NCBI GenBank assembly: GCA_029265075.1
Contig: JAJUJZ010000006.1
Span: forward strand, 1 to 52,452
Length of the DNA stretch: 52,452 nucleotides
Source: Gammaproteobacteria bacterium
GTDB taxonomy: Bacteria; Pseudomonadota; Gammaproteobacteria; Pseudomonadales; CAMLJR01
Direction: 5' to 3'
Numbering within the stretch: the first letter of the stretch is position 1; the number at the start of each line of letters is the position of its first letter. A program made the position numbers and the translations under genes. This document shows positions 15,911 to 25,156 of this stretch, piece after piece. The notes below the pieces were generated by a model that searched no databases, was not told the origin of the DNA, and saw nothing but the letters and a program-made list of their open reading frames with translations.

Positions 15911-15939
15911 TTGTTACACGCACACGAAACAAATGCAAC
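15911..15939 (-). promoter_or_regulatory. Promoter and candidate operator of the Xre-RES operon
   Basis: On the minus strand TTGCAT is followed after 16 bp by TAACAA, placing the start about 20-25 bases before the ATG. An imperfect inverted repeat, TTGTT-N12-AACAA (15911-15932), covers the spacer and the -10 box, as expected for an autorepressor site. It lies between galE and the antitoxin, so the pair can be expressed apart from galE. Confidence 0.45.
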
Positions 15940-15969
15940 GAACCTGCCCTGCGCTCCCTGCTTTTGTAC

Positions 15970-16983
15970 TTAACTCCCGTAGCCGTCCGGGTTCTGGCTC
16001 TGCCAGCGCCAGCTGTCGCGCGTCATCTCGTCCAGCCCCCGCTCAGCCCGCCAGCCCAGCTCGCGCGCGGCATAGCTCGGATCTGCAAAACAGCTGGCAA
16101 CATCCCCTGGCCGGCGATCAACCAGTTTGTAGGGGATGCGCCTGCCTGACGCCTTTTCGAAAGCCGCCACCATCTGGAGGACGGAATAGCCGGTCCCCGT
16201 TCCCAGGTTGTAGGCCTGCACCCCAGACTGCGTCGCCAGCTTGTCGAGGGCGCGCAGGTGTCCCAGCGCCAGATCGACCACGTGGATGTAGTCCCGCACG
16301 CCGGTGCCATCGATGGTCGGATAGTCGCTGCCAAACACCGACAGCTCTTTCAGCTTGCCGACCGCAACCTGGCTGATAAAGGGCATGAGATTGTTGGGAA
16401 TGCCGTTGGGATCCTCCCCGATCAGACCGCTTTCGTGGGCGCCTACCGGATTGAAATAACGCAGCAGCGCCACACGCCACTGTTTGTCGGCGCGCCCCAG
16501 ATCTCGCAGGATCTCTTCGATCATCAGTTTCGAGCGGCCGTAAGGGTTGGTGGCGGAAAGCGGAAAATCTTCCCGAATCGGCACCGTGTGCGGATCGCCG
16601 TATACCGTGGCCGAAGAGCTGAACACGAGCTTGTAAATACCGTGACGCTGCATGGTTTCACACAGCGTGAGGGTGCCTTCCACGTTGTTCTGGTAATAGC
16701 GCAGGGGCTGGGCGACCGATTCGCCGACCGCCTTGAGGCCCGCAAAATGAATCACGGCTTCCGGCTGATGCGTCCTGAAAATGCGCTCCAGCGCGGCGTG
16801 GTCGCGGATGTCGGCCTCCTCCAGGGTGACCGGGCGCCCGGTAATGCGCTCCACGCGGCGCAGCGATTCGGCGTTACTGTTACTGAAATTGTCTACTACG
16901 ACCACTTCCCAGCCGGCCGCAAGCAGTTCGACACAGGTGTGACTGCCGATATAACCGGCGCCACCGGTAACCAGAACCCGCAT
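15970..16983 (-). CDS. galE: UDP-glucose 4-epimerase
   Basis: 337 residues, full length. Interconverts UDP-glucose and UDP-galactose using bound NAD+ for surface polysaccharide precursors. Short-chain dehydrogenase fold: nucleotide motif GGAGYIGS (7-14), Ser cluster SSSATVYGD (catalytic Ser near 124), YGRSK (Y148, K152), and the substrate-binding NNLMPF segment. SD AAGGAGAG lies just before the ATG. Single gene with no polysaccharide cluster around it; divergent from trmA. Confidence 0.95.
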   Translation of the reverse strand: MRVLVTGGAGYIGSHTCVELLAAGWEVVVVDNFSNSNAESLRRVERITGRPVTLEEADIRDHAALERIFRTHQPEAVIHFAGLKAVGESVAQPLRYYQNNVEGTLTLCETMQRHGIYKLVFSSSATVYGDPHTVPIREDFPLSATNPYGRSKLMIEEILRDLGRADKQWRVALLRYFNPVGAHESGLIGEDPNGIPNNLMPFISQVAVGKLKELSVFGSDYPTIDGTGVRDYIHVVDLALGHLRALDKLATQSGVQAYNLGTGTGYSVLQMVAAFEKASGRRIPYKLVDRRPGDVASCFADPSYAARELGWRAERGLDEMTRDSWRWQSQNPDGYGS

Positions 16984-17134
16984 GTTCTCTCCTTAAGCGT
17001 TCAGGGCGACCGCCTGCACCGGCCTCGATGCCGATGCATCAGCCATCGCTGAGAAAGCATTCTAGCGGATGCGTTCGCCAGCCACTGCCGGCAATCTGAC
17101 AGATCGCCCTTACCGCGATCCGGATTACGAAGGG

Positions 17135-17140
17135 TATACT
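17135..17140 (+). promoter_or_regulatory. Candidate -10 element of trmA
   Basis: GGGTATACTGCCCGCC, with TATACT 30 bases before the trmA ATG. The -35 match is weak. It resembles other -10 contexts in the window (GTATAATGC at tRNA-Ser, purB and nudJ). Confidence 0.4.
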
Positions 17141-17169
17141 GCCCGCCGTTTCAACTTTTCGGATTTGTC

Positions 17170-18258
17170 ATGGCACTGCCGATCGTCGACCCGGCCCTCT
17201 ATGAGTCGCAGCTCGCCACCAAGGTGGAGCGCTTCCTCAGCGAAGCCGAGGCCCTCGAACTCCCCGCTCCTGCTATTTTCCGCTCGCCCCCTCTGCACTA
17301 CCGTCTGCGTGCCGAATTTCGTATCTGGCACGACGGTGAGCGGCTCGACTATGCGATGTTCGCACCGGAGCAGCCCAAAGTCCCGGTGCTGATCGACAGC
17401 TTCCCCGCTGGCTCGCAGCTCATCAACCATCTGATGCCGGCACTGCGGCAGCGGCTGCAGCGCGACCCGCTACTGCGGCGCAAGCTGTTCCAGGTGGAGT
17501 TTCTGACGACACTAAGCGGCGAGGCGCTGGTAACGCTGGTTTATCACCGCCGGCTCGACGAGTCCTGGCTGGAGGCTGCCGGTCCCCTACGCCGCGAACT
17601 CGGCATCGAACTGATCGGGCGCTCGCGCGGGCAGAAAATCGTGCTGGAGCGGGACTGGCTCACCGAAGAGCTTGAGGTGAACGGGCGCACCTACTCCTAT
17701 CAGCAGATCGAAAACAGCTTTACCCAGCCCAATGGGGCCATCAACCAGTCGATGCTGAGCTGGGCCCAGGAGGTGCTGGGCGAGCGTGACGATGACCTGC
17801 TGGAGCTTTACTGCGGCAATGGCAATTTCACAATGCCCCTGGCGCGAGGGTTCCGCCGCGTGCTGGCCACCGAGATCAGCAAGACCTCAATTGCTTCAGC
17901 GCAGCTCAACGCCCGTCGCAATCGGGTGAACAATGTTGAGCTGGTGCGCATGTCTAGTGAAGAGATCAGCGCGGCCCTGAACGGTGTGCGCCCGTTCCGG
18001 CGCCTCGCCCATCTCGACCTTGCGAGCTATGCCTTCAGGACGCTGCTCGTGGATCCGCCCCGCGCGGGGCTTGACGCGGGCACGCTCGAGCTGGCAAAGA
18101 ATTTCGAGAGAATTCTCTATATCTCCTGTAACCCGAAGACGCTGCTCGAAAATCTCACCGCCCTCAAACAGACACACCAGGCCCGTACCGTCGCGCTTTT
18201 CGATCAGTTTCCTTACACCGAGCACCTGGAGTGTGGGGTGCTGCTGGAGCGGTGCTGA
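17170..18258 (+). CDS. trmA: tRNA (uracil-5-)-methyltransferase TrmA
   Basis: 362 residues. Makes ribothymidine at tRNA position 54 with SAM. Visible motifs: [12 protein letters not shown] (the Q/N loop before the SAM domain), [16 protein letters not shown] (SAM motif I), [10 protein letters not shown] and YISCNPKTL with the nucleophile C320, ending in [16 protein letters not shown] as in E. coli TrmA. No iron-sulfur cysteines, so not RlmC/RlmD. phhB follows after 37 bases on the same strand. Confidence 0.96.
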   Translation: MALPIVDPALYESQLATKVERFLSEAEALELPAPAIFRSPPLHYRLRAEFRIWHDGERLDYAMFAPEQPKVPVLIDSFPAGSQLINHLMPALRQRLQRDPLLRRKLFQVEFLTTLSGEALVTLVYHRRLDESWLEAAGPLRRELGIELIGRSRGQKIVLERDWLTEELEVNGRTYSYQQIENSFTQPNGAINQSMLSWAQEVLGERDDDLLELYCGNGNFTMPLARGFRRVLATEISKTSIASAQLNARRNRVNNVELVRMSSEEISAALNGVRPFRRLAHLDLASYAFRTLLVDPPRAGLDAGTLELAKNFERILYISCNPKTLLENLTALKQTHQARTVALFDQFPYTEHLECGVLLERC

Positions 18259-18295
18259 GGACGGTTACACCCACAGACATGCTGGAGCTGCCGCC

Positions 18296-18604
18296 ATGAA
18301 CCGCCCGCCACGACTCGACGAAGCCGCTCTCGCAGCAGCGCTGGCAAAGCTGCCGGCGTGGTCCATTCGGGATGCGAAGCTCTATCGGGCGTGGCGCTTC
18401 CCCGACTTCTCGCAAGCGTTCGCCTTTGTCACCCGTGTGGCGCTGCTCGCAGAGCGGTTCGATCACCATCCTGAATGGCGCAATAGCTATGGCGAGGTCG
18501 AGATCTGGCTGGCGACGCACGTCAGCAGCGGGATTACTGCGCGCGATATCGCGCTGGCGGCAGCCATTGACGCACTCGACGGCCAGCCCCAGCCCTGCGC
18601 CTAG
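18296..18604 (+). CDS. phhB: Pterin-4a-carbinolamine dehydratase
   Basis: 102 residues. Dehydrates 4a-hydroxytetrahydrobiopterin to recycle the pterin cofactor of phenylalanine hydroxylase. The family signature is clear: [23 protein letters not shown], with the catalytic His pair. The ATG at 18296 follows GGAG by 8 bases; the ORF track shows this gene as the tail of a longer frame. phhA is not in the window. Its TAG stop interlocks with the TAG of the convergent gene in the palindrome CTAG (18601-18604). Confidence 0.92.
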   Translation: MNRPPRLDEAALAAALAKLPAWSIRDAKLYRAWRFPDFSQAFAFVTRVALLAERFDHHPEWRNSYGEVEIWLATHVSSGITARDIALAAAIDALDGQPQPCA

Positions 18605-18987
18605 CCGCCACCCTGCTCGCCGGTAACCGGCACCAGTACAAAGCGATTGCCAGGGCCCAGCTCCAGTCTGTGCGGGCGTTCGCGTAGCCGCACGCCATCG
18701 TCCAGCAGCGCTGAATCGATATCGGCGCTGGTATGCCGCACACGCAGCCAGATGGCACCTACCGGCTCCAGCTGCAGAATCACACGGCGCTGGGACGATG
18801 GCGCCAGGCCGGAAATCAGCACATCCTGCGCGATGCCGGGCCCGTGCAGTACCACGTGGACGGGCGCCTCCCCGCGATTGACGACCAGCAGCGGCACCGG
18901 GCGCTCCGCCAGTCGGTCGCCGAACCACCAGGCGATCAGCAGCACCAGTGCGGCAACTACGCCGAGCCAACGCCAGCGTCGCCTCAC
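18601..18987 (-). CDS. Hypothetical small membrane-anchored protein
   Basis: 128 residues from a GTG that overlaps the upstream stop (GTGA). An N-terminal basic segment and one hydrophobic helix ([20 protein letters not shown]) form a signal anchor; the rest ([20 protein letters not shown]...) looks like a small beta-rich periplasmic domain. I recognise no named family. Coupled to the wHTH/nuclease-like gene and so probably co-expressed with dut. It shares a CTAG stop with phhB. Confidence 0.6.
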   Translation of the reverse strand: MRRRWRWLGVVAALVLLIAWWFGDRLAERPVPLLVVNRGEAPVHVVLHGPGIAQDVLISGLAPSSQRRVILQLEPVGAIWLRVRHTSADIDSALLDDGVRLRERPHRLELGPGNRFVLVPVTGEQGGG

Positions 18988-19853
18988 CGCAGCGGCACCC
19001 CGCGCTGCCGCAGCTCGCCGGTGAGAAATTCGTCCAGGCGCGGCAGGTGAGCGGCCTGCACTTCAATGTGATCAAGCTGGCTGCGCCGGTAATGCTCCAG
19101 CCGTGCCAGCGTCGCGCTGAGCTGGGTGGCATTCCCTTCGTCACCGCTGTAATCGATGCAGAGTTCCGCCTCCGGCAGCCAGAAGTCGGCATGATGAGGC
19201 GCCAGATGCGGTAGCGCCCGATCGCAGGCATGGAGCACGCCGGCGAGATAGAGCCAGTCACAGATAAGACGGCGACCGTGACTGCGGTGAACGTGGCCAT
19301 CGAGGCCGATTAGTCCGGCACCGGTCAGCAGGTCGTCCTGTGCCGCTGCGGGTGTCTGATAAAAGGCGCGCCCATATTCCAGCTGCTGCTGGACGGCCTG
19401 CTCCTGCAGCGCTGATTCCGGCCAGAGCACGGGAAACGGCGAGTCCTGATCGACCAGCACCCCGCCCAGTGCTTCGCCAGCGCGGGTCAGGTGCCAGCCG
19501 TTGAAATCGCGCCGCAGCAAGCCCAGCTCGCCCAGCAGACGCTGAACCTCGCGGGCGGAAATGCCATACCTGCGGCCAAGCTGCAACGCGTTCCAGTGCC
19601 GGTTATCCTCCAGACCGCGCAGCAGCGGGTGCTCGAGAATCTCCGCCGGCCAGACGATATAACGTCCATAACGACGGCTGTGCACGTATTCGCCGCCTTC
19701 GAACTCACCCTTGCCGGTCAGCAGCCAGCCGTCGTCGGCCTTCCGGATCCAGCCATAATCACGCAGTGTCGTGAACAGCTGCTGCAGCGGCAGGTGCAGC
19801 GCCTTGGCCACTGCCGAGGTCGAAAGCTTGTGTTCCGGCGCGACCTCGTTCAT
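18984..19853 (-). CDS. Uncharacterised protein with tandem winged-helix-like repeats and a nuclease-like C-terminal domain
   Basis: 289 residues. Two similar N-terminal units are visible: LSTSAVAKALHLPLQQLFTT then GWLLTGKGEFEGG (about 10-58), and RHWNALQLGRRYGISAREVQ then GWHLTRAGEALGG (about 85-142). They look like small winged helix-turn-helix domains. The C-terminus (GRRLICDWLYLAGVLHACDRALP...ADFWLPEAELCIDYSGDEGN) resembles the PD-(D/E)XK-like domain found in proteins often mislabelled glycerol kinase in Pseudomonas. The Asp in ADFW and the Asp in CIDYSG could be catalytic, but this is inference. Starts three bases after the dut stop. Confidence 0.65.
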   Translation of the reverse strand: MNEVAPEHKLSTSAVAKALHLPLQQLFTTLRDYGWIRKADDGWLLTGKGEFEGGEYVHSRRYGRYIVWPAEILEHPLLRGLEDNRHWNALQLGRRYGISAREVQRLLGELGLLRRDFNGWHLTRAGEALGGVLVDQDSPFPVLWPESALQEQAVQQQLEYGRAFYQTPAAAQDDLLTGAGLIGLDGHVHRSHGRRLICDWLYLAGVLHACDRALPHLAPHHADFWLPEAELCIDYSGDEGNATQLSATLARLEHYRRSQLDHIEVQAAHLPRLDEFLTGELRQRGVPLR

Positions 19854-19856
19854 AGC

Positions 19857-20480
19857 TCACCCGGCGGTCTGCTGATAGCGGTCAGTCAAGGCAGCATAGA
19901 GGGCATCAGGAAAATCGGCACGGTTACTGTCCAGCTCGGCGAGCAGCTCGACCAGATGCTCGTTGTCCTCGCGGCCGGCCCATAGCTTACGGTACTCGCC
20001 GCTCTTATAACCGTGGTCCTGGCGGAAGAAATTGAGTACGTTCTTGCCGACATACTGGCGGTGCAGGGTCGCGAAATCGAGTTCCACAGCGGTCAGCAGC
20101 TCCCAGAAGGCAGAGACCGAGAATGCTCTGTGACTGAGCGCAAAAGCAGCCAGTGCTTCAGTCGCCTCGCGCACGTCCTGCCCCTGATAACGCCAGTCGG
20201 CCAGTTCCGCCTCGATCTCTGCGGCAATCAGCTCGACCGCCTTGCCAGGCCGGAACAGTGCGCTCATACCGAAATGCCAGATGTCGACTACTTCCAGGCG
20301 CACCTGGGCGAGATCGGGCTCCTGCTTTTTCCACCATTTATAGCCGTAATGCTCGATCAGCTCGCCGCACTCGATCCACACCGCCCGGTACCAGGCGAAC
20401 TGCTGGTCAATCCACTCCGGATGCACCCTGGTGTTCATCCGGTCCTGCAGGGTCAGCATGGTGGTCAGGGCTTGACGCAT
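19857..20480 (-). CDS. dUTP diphosphatase, dimeric all-alpha (dUTPase_2) family
   Basis: 207 residues. Hydrolyses dUTP (and often dUDP) to dUMP, keeping uracil out of DNA. All-alpha NTP-pyrophosphatase motifs: WIECGELIEHYGYKWWKK with acidic Mg ligands, and LAQVRLEVVDIWHF; later KNVLNFFRQDHGYKSGEYRKLW is family-typical. This is not the trimeric Dut fold. ATG 20480 (MRQALTTML) is chosen for the GGAG about 9 bases upstream; the ORF track extends 19 codons further. First gene of a three-gene minus-strand operon, divergent from the sensor kinase. Confidence 0.88.
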   Translation of the reverse strand: MRQALTTMLTLQDRMNTRVHPEWIDQQFAWYRAVWIECGELIEHYGYKWWKKQEPDLAQVRLEVVDIWHFGMSALFRPGKAVELIAAEIEAELADWRYQGQDVREATEALAAFALSHRAFSVSAFWELLTAVELDFATLHRQYVGKNVLNFFRQDHGYKSGEYRKLWAGREDNEHLVELLAELDSNRADFPDALYAALTDRYQQTAG

Positions 20481-20553
20481 TTTAATTTCGCTCCGCATTG
20501 CACAAGGCGCTAGTGTACGGACTTTTTGCATCGGCATCGCGTCCGGACGACGG

Positions 20554-20583
20554 TTGACTTGGCGCCGGCCGACCCCCTAATGT
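20554..20583 (+). promoter_or_regulatory. Candidate promoter of the hybrid sensor kinase
   Basis: TTGACT (20554-20559), 18 bp spacer, TAATGT (20578-20583). If used, transcription would begin after the ATG at 20580 and the kinase would start at the GTG at 20613. Confidence 0.4.
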
Positions 20584-23450
20584 TTACCGCCTCGCCTGTC
20601 CGGAACGCGCCAGTGGCTCCCGCTCTGCGTCTTTTCATTACTCTGTCCCTGCTGGTCCTGCTGTTGCCCGGCGCAGCCGCCCCGGTGCAGGCAGCGCCCG
20701 CGCTGGTATCACTGGATGGCTCTGGTCGCCTGAACCTCACCTCCCGGCTACAGCTGGTCCGCGCCGAAGGGCGCGATCTGCAGACCATTCTTGCGCTGGA
20801 TGACAGCGTCTGGCGCCGTCTCGATCATCCACTGAGCCAGGCCAAGGGCCGCTACTGGGCCCGCGTTGCGGTGCAGAATGCCACCGACATGCCGCTGGAA
20901 CAGCTCATTGTGAGTGATTTTCCGGCTACCAACAGTATTGCCCTGTGGCAGGTCGATGCCGCTGGCAATACCCGCCAGCTGGCGGCGCCAGCCGGCATCA
21001 ACTTCCCATTCCTGCATCGCGACGAACGCCATCGCCGGGTCCTGGCGACACTGCAGCTGGCCCCCGGCGAGCAGGCACTGCTGGTGTGGCAGATCGAGAG
21101 CCGGCCACTGTTCCGCTTTGCCGCACGGGTGTGGCCGCCCGAGCAGTTCCAGCCAGCGGACCATAACCGTTCGCTGCTTTACGGCATGCTGTACGGCGCG
21201 CTGCTGATCATGGCGGTCTACAACCTCTTTCTCTGGATTGCGCTGCGCGAAAAGCACTACTTCTTCTATGTGATTTATCTGCTTTGCGCCGGCTATCTGG
21301 CCGGCGCCGAAGAAGGTCACCTTTACCAGTTTCTCTGGCCGGCCAGTGCCTGGCCCAAGGCACTAGTCCTTACCCTCGTTTCTGCGGCCTCGATCGGTGC
21401 ATTTTTCGTTTTCTCTTCTGCTTTCCTGCGCCTGCGTCGGCGGCAGCAGACGCTGTTTCGATTCCTGCGAGTGGTGGCGCTGCTGACCATCGGCGCGACG
21501 CTGATTGGCGGCATTCTCGAGCAGGCATGGGCAGCCCGAACTGCTCTGGCCCTAGCCATCCCTTTCTATCTGCTGGCGCTGCTGGCGGCGGTGCGCGTCC
21601 GCATGCGTGGATTCATCCCGGCCGGTTATTACGTGGCAGCCATGCTGCTGCTGGTGATCGCCATGGTGCTGAACAACCTGGTTGCGCTGGGCGTCTGGAG
21701 CGGCATTAGCGGGCTGGAGGATTTCAACGCCATTGCCACGGCAGTGATGATGGCATTCTTCTCCATCGCGCTGGCCAGCAAGATCGATCAGCTGCAACGC
21801 GACAGTGATAACGCCGCCGCCGGCATCGCCAGTGCCAACCGGGAGATTCATCGCATCAACAATGAACTGGTGCAGGCGCGCATGGAGCGCGCTGCCCTGG
21901 AACAGAGCGCCATCGGCGCGCGCCGTGAAAGCCAGGCCAAGAGCGCGTTCCTCGCCACCATCGGCCATGAAATACGCACGCCCATGAGCGGCGTACTGGG
22001 CATGGCGGAGCTGCTGAAAGGCACTGAGCTCAACACCAGCCAGCTGCACTATGTGAATATCATCGAGCGCTCCGGGCACTCGCTACTGGAAGTGATCAGC
22101 GATCTGCTGGATTACGCGATCATCGAATCGGGTGCCATGGAACTGCATATCGAACCGTTCGATCTGTTTGCGCTGATCGACGACAACACTGCGATTTTCA
22201 CACTGCGGGCAGTCGAAAAACGGATCAACCTGTTCGCCGAGATTGCTCCCGATGTTGACCGCCAGGTGCGCGGCGATCCGCGCAAGCTGCAGCAGGTACT
22301 GCTGAATCTGTTATCCAACGCGTTCAAATACACCGATTCCGGCGAAGTGGTGGTGCGGGTCAGCCGCAGTGCGCGAACGGCAGTCAACAGTGTTGAACTG
22401 CGGTTCGAGGTCATCGATACCGGCATCGGCATGAACGATGAGATCAAAGCCAAACTGTTTGAACCGTTTGCTGCTGAGGATGCCCCCATCTCCGGCAAGG
22501 GGCTGGGGCTGGCCATCGTCAACCAGCTGGTTCGGCTGATGGATGGCGAGGTTGGCGTTGAAAGCGCTCCCGGCCAGGGCGCCCGGTTCTGGTTTACCGC
22601 CCGTTTTCTGGTGGTCCCCGATCAGGCGCCGGCACCACGACCACTGCAGGGGCGCCGGGTGCTGCTGATCAGTGCGCCCGGCCTGGTTACCACCGCTCTG
22701 CAGAACACGCTGACGGGCTGGGGGGCCGTGGTGCGCCCTGCTCACTCTGCGGAAGCCGCGGTCAGCGCCGCTGCCAATGCGCGCTTTGATATCGTGGTGG
22801 TCGACGATCACCGCGATGCCGGCCTCGGACTGCCACTGCTGGGCGAGCTGCACGCAGCGCACCCCGGGCTGGCCCCGGCCATCCTGCTGACCGGTGCCAA
22901 TCGTCCTCAGATCAGTGCCGGGCTGACTACCGCTGGTGTCGCGCAGGTGCTGGAAAAACCGGTGGCCCGCGGCGCACTGCTGCAGACCTTGCAGCGGGTA
23001 CTCGGCCAGGCGCCTGACGCTGCCCTCCCCAAACCGGCTGCGCTGCGCAATTTTGCCTCACTGAAAGTGCTGGTGGTGGAGGACAACCCGGTCAATCAAC
23101 TGGTCATCAGAGAACTGCTGGCACAGCTCGGGGTAATCCCAGCACTGACTGAAAATGGTTTGCAGGCGCTGGACCGCATCCATGCAGAGCCGTTCGACGT
23201 GGTGCTGATGGATTGCGAAATGCCGGAACTGGATGGCTATGAAGCGACGCGCCAGCTGCGTGCCTTCGAGCAGCGCAGCGAACGCCCAGGTTGCCGCGTG
23301 GTCGGCGTCAGCGCTCACGCCGGCAGCGATTACCGGGAGCGGGCCTTACACGCGGGAATGGACAGTTATCTCACCAAACCACTGAGTCTCAGCGACCTTG
23401 CCCACGAGCTCCATGCCGCTGACCATGCCCGGCAGGCTCGTCCGCATTAA
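20580..23450 (+). CDS. Hybrid sensor histidine kinase, 7TMR-DISM type (RetS-like architecture)
   Basis: 956 residues. Signal peptide ([21 protein letters not shown]), a periplasmic 7TMR-DISMED2-like domain (about 40-190), seven membrane helices (about 200-400), HisKA with [18 protein letters not shown] (His463), HATPase ([25 protein letters not shown]), then two receiver domains. REC1 keeps Asp742 and a Lys (VLEKPV) but lacks the N-terminal acidic pair (LLISAPG). REC2 is complete (VVEDN, D878 in [15 protein letters not shown]). There is no Hpt. This order matches P. aeruginosa RetS, which controls GacS. The start is uncertain: the ATG at 20580 has no SD, while the GTG at 20613 has GGAA 7 bases upstream. 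The stop interlocks with the CBS gene stop (TTAA). Confidence 0.85.
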   Translation: MFTASPVRNAPVAPALRLFITLSLLVLLLPGAAAPVQAAPALVSLDGSGRLNLTSRLQLVRAEGRDLQTILALDDSVWRRLDHPLSQAKGRYWARVAVQNATDMPLEQLIVSDFPATNSIALWQVDAAGNTRQLAAPAGINFPFLHRDERHRRVLATLQLAPGEQALLVWQIESRPLFRFAARVWPPEQFQPADHNRSLLYGMLYGALLIMAVYNLFLWIALREKHYFFYVIYLLCAGYLAGAEEGHLYQFLWPASAWPKALVLTLVSAASIGAFFVFSSAFLRLRRRQQTLFRFLRVVALLTIGATLIGGILEQAWAARTALALAIPFYLLALLAAVRVRMRGFIPAGYYVAAMLLLVIAMVLNNLVALGVWSGISGLEDFNAIATAVMMAFFSIALASKIDQLQRDSDNAAAGIASANREIHRINNELVQARMERAALEQSAIGARRESQAKSAFLATIGHEIRTPMSGVLGMAELLKGTELNTSQLHYVNIIERSGHSLLEVISDLLDYAIIESGAMELHIEPFDLFALIDDNTAIFTLRAVEKRINLFAEIAPDVDRQVRGDPRKLQQVLLNLLSNAFKYTDSGEVVVRVSRSARTAVNSVELRFEVIDTGIGMNDEIKAKLFEPFAAEDAPISGKGLGLAIVNQLVRLMDGEVGVESAPGQGARFWFTARFLVVPDQAPAPRPLQGRRVLLISAPGLVTTALQNTLTGWGAVVRPAHSAEAAVSAAANARFDIVVVDDHRDAGLGLPLLGELHAAHPGLAPAILLTGANRPQISAGLTTAGVAQVLEKPVARGALLQTLQRVLGQAPDAALPKPAALRNFASLKVLVVEDNPVNQLVIRELLAQLGVIPALTENGLQALDRIHAEPFDVVLMDCEMPELDGYEATRQLRAFEQRSERPGCRVVGVSAHAGSDYRERALHAGMDSYLTKPLSLSDLAHELHAADHARQARPH

Positions 23451-23887
23451 CCGGTGCGGCGCCGCTGCAGCTCGGCGCTGGGCAGATCACAGGCATCGCG
23501 ATTTGCCGCCAGAGCACACAGCACATCGGCACGGGTCACAATGCCCAGCAGTACCTGATCGCGGTCAGTTACGGGGTAGACCTTGGGCTTGTTCTTGCCC
23601 ATCCGCTGAGCCAGATCGACGATCAGCTCATCCGGCGACACTGTGAACGGCTCTGAGTGCATCACCTCATTGACCACCGGCCACCCTTCACAGTGGTAGC
23701 TGCTCACCATGATGGCGTGGATACAGTCCTGCTCGGAGACAAAGCCGATGACCCGGTGGGCGCTGTCGACCACTGGCAGGCCAAGAATGTGATGCTCCAG
23801 CAGCGTCCGGACCACCGCGCTGAGGTGTGTTCCGGCCTCGACATAAAGCGGCGGGCGCATGATCTGGCGAACGATGGATGCTGCCAT
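23447..23887 (-). CDS. Tandem CBS-domain protein
   Basis: 146 residues made of two CBS motifs: IMRPPLYVEAGTHLSAVVRTLLEHHILGLPVVDSAHRVIGFVSEQDCI, and VMHSEPFTVSPDELIVDLAQRMGKNKPKVYPVTDRDQVLLGIVTRADVL. CBS pairs bind adenine nucleotides and regulate partners; no effector domain is attached. ATG 23887 (MAASIVRQIM) is supported by AAGGA 6 bases upstream; the ORF track begins 33 codons earlier. Convergent with the kinase, the two stops overlapping in TTAA. Confidence 0.85.
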   Translation of the reverse strand: MAASIVRQIMRPPLYVEAGTHLSAVVRTLLEHHILGLPVVDSAHRVIGFVSEQDCIHAIMVSSYHCEGWPVVNEVMHSEPFTVSPDELIVDLAQRMGKNKPKVYPVTDRDQVLLGIVTRADVLCALAANRDACDLPSAELQRRRTG

Positions 23888-23986
23888 GACGAATCCTTCC
23901 CTCTGCACTCTTTCCCGGACTATACCTGCACCAGCTCCACCGGCCTCATTAAAAAAAGCAATGAAAGCCGGCGGTTTTCTAATCAC

Positions 23987-25156
23987 TCAGCGTGGTGCGG
24001 TGTAGGTAGCCTGCCGGAATCCCGGCTTTGACAGCACGAACTGCCACAAATGAATGGTGCGTGCGCGGAAGGCACCGGCACAGCAGTTGAGGTAGTAGCG
24101 CCACATCCGGTAGAAGCGCTGGTCGTAGCGACGCGACAGCTTGTCCCAGTGCCTGCAGAAATTCTCATCCCACGCTTTCAGTGTGCGGGCATAGTCGGGT
24201 CCGAAGTTGTGGACATCCTCGATATCGAGCAGCCCCTCGGCAGCGGTGGCTACCTGCGCCATCGACGGCACCTTGCCGTTGGGGAAGATGTACTTGTTGA
24301 TCCAGGGATCGTAGCTGGGCGAAGTGATGGCGTTGCCGATGGTATGCAGCAACATCAGTCCATCATCGCGCAGCAGACTATTGCAGACTTCCATGAAGAC
24401 GCGGTAATTGCGCTCACCGACGTGCTCAAACATGCCGACCGAGACAATGCGGTCATAGCGGCCGTCGACCTCGCGGTAATCCTTGAGCATGATGTTGACC
24501 GGCAGTCCGGCGCACCGTTCCCGGGCATACTGGGCCTGCTCCTTTGACACAGTAACGCCGTCAACCGCCACCCCGTAATTACGGGCGGCGTAATCGACAA
24601 AACTGCCCCAGCCACAGCCGATATCCAGCACTTTCATGCCCGGCTGCAGATCCAGCTTGCGACAGATGAGATCGAGCTTGGCAACCTGAGCCTCGTGCAG
24701 ATTGCTGGCCGTTCGCCAGTAGCCACAGCTGTACGCCATGGTTTTGTCGAGCATCAGGCTGAACAGCTCGTTGTCGAGGTCGTAGTGCTTCTCGGCCACT
24801 TCGGATGCGCGCGCCACTGACTGGCGGTTGCGCAACCGGCCGCCGATCACCTGCAGCGCCTGAACCCAGCGGGAGACACTCCAGTCGCCCGCGCGGGCTT
24901 GCAGCAGACGGAAGATGAGCTCATCGATGGCGTCGCAGTCCCACCACCCTTCCATGTAACTTTCGCCGAGGCCGAGCGACCGTTTTGAGAGTACGCGAGC
25001 GAAGGTGTCCGGATTGTGCACCTGAATGTCCCACGGGCGATTACCGTCGACCTGGACATCGGCACGCGCCAGCAGCTCGCGCAGAACTTTTTCAAGCGGG
25101 GATCCGGTGGCCGGAGCAGACGAAGAGGCGGAACTGCTTGGCATAAATTCAGACAT
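23987..25156 (-). CDS. cfa: Cyclopropane-fatty-acyl-phospholipid synthase
   Basis: 389 residues. Transfers a methylene from SAM to unsaturated phospholipid acyl chains. SAM motif VLDIGCGWGSFVDYAA, the preceding KTMAYSCGYW, and the bicarbonate/active-site regions (SVGMFEHVGERNY, NKYIFPNGKVPS) are typical of E. coli-type Cfa. ATG 25156 (MSEFMPSSS) has GGGAG upstream; the caller's start adds 63 codons of promoter region. In other gammaproteobacteria cfa is induced in stationary phase by RpoS; no firm promoter is assigned here. Confidence 0.94.
   Translation of the reverse strand: MSEFMPSSSASSSAPATGSPLEKVLRELLARADVQVDGNRPWDIQVHNPDTFARVLSKRSLGLGESYMEGWWDCDAIDELIFRLLQARAGDWSVSRWVQALQVIGGRLRNRQSVARASEVAEKHYDLDNELFSLMLDKTMAYSCGYWRTASNLHEAQVAKLDLICRKLDLQPGMKVLDIGCGWGSFVDYAARNYGVAVDGVTVSKEQAQYARERCAGLPVNIMLKDYREVDGRYDRIVSVGMFEHVGERNYRVFMEVCNSLLRDDGLMLLHTIGNAITSPSYDPWINKYIFPNGKVPSMAQVATAAEGLLDIEDVHNFGPDYARTLKAWDENFCRHWDKLSRRYDQRFYRMWRYYLNCCAGAFRARTIHLWQFVLSKPGFRQATYTAPR

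Noticed and set aside
23935-23980. Imperfect hairpin with an A/T run between cfa and the CBS gene as a terminator
   Set aside because: On the cfa strand it is not followed by a T tract and the stem is interrupted, so I did not call it.
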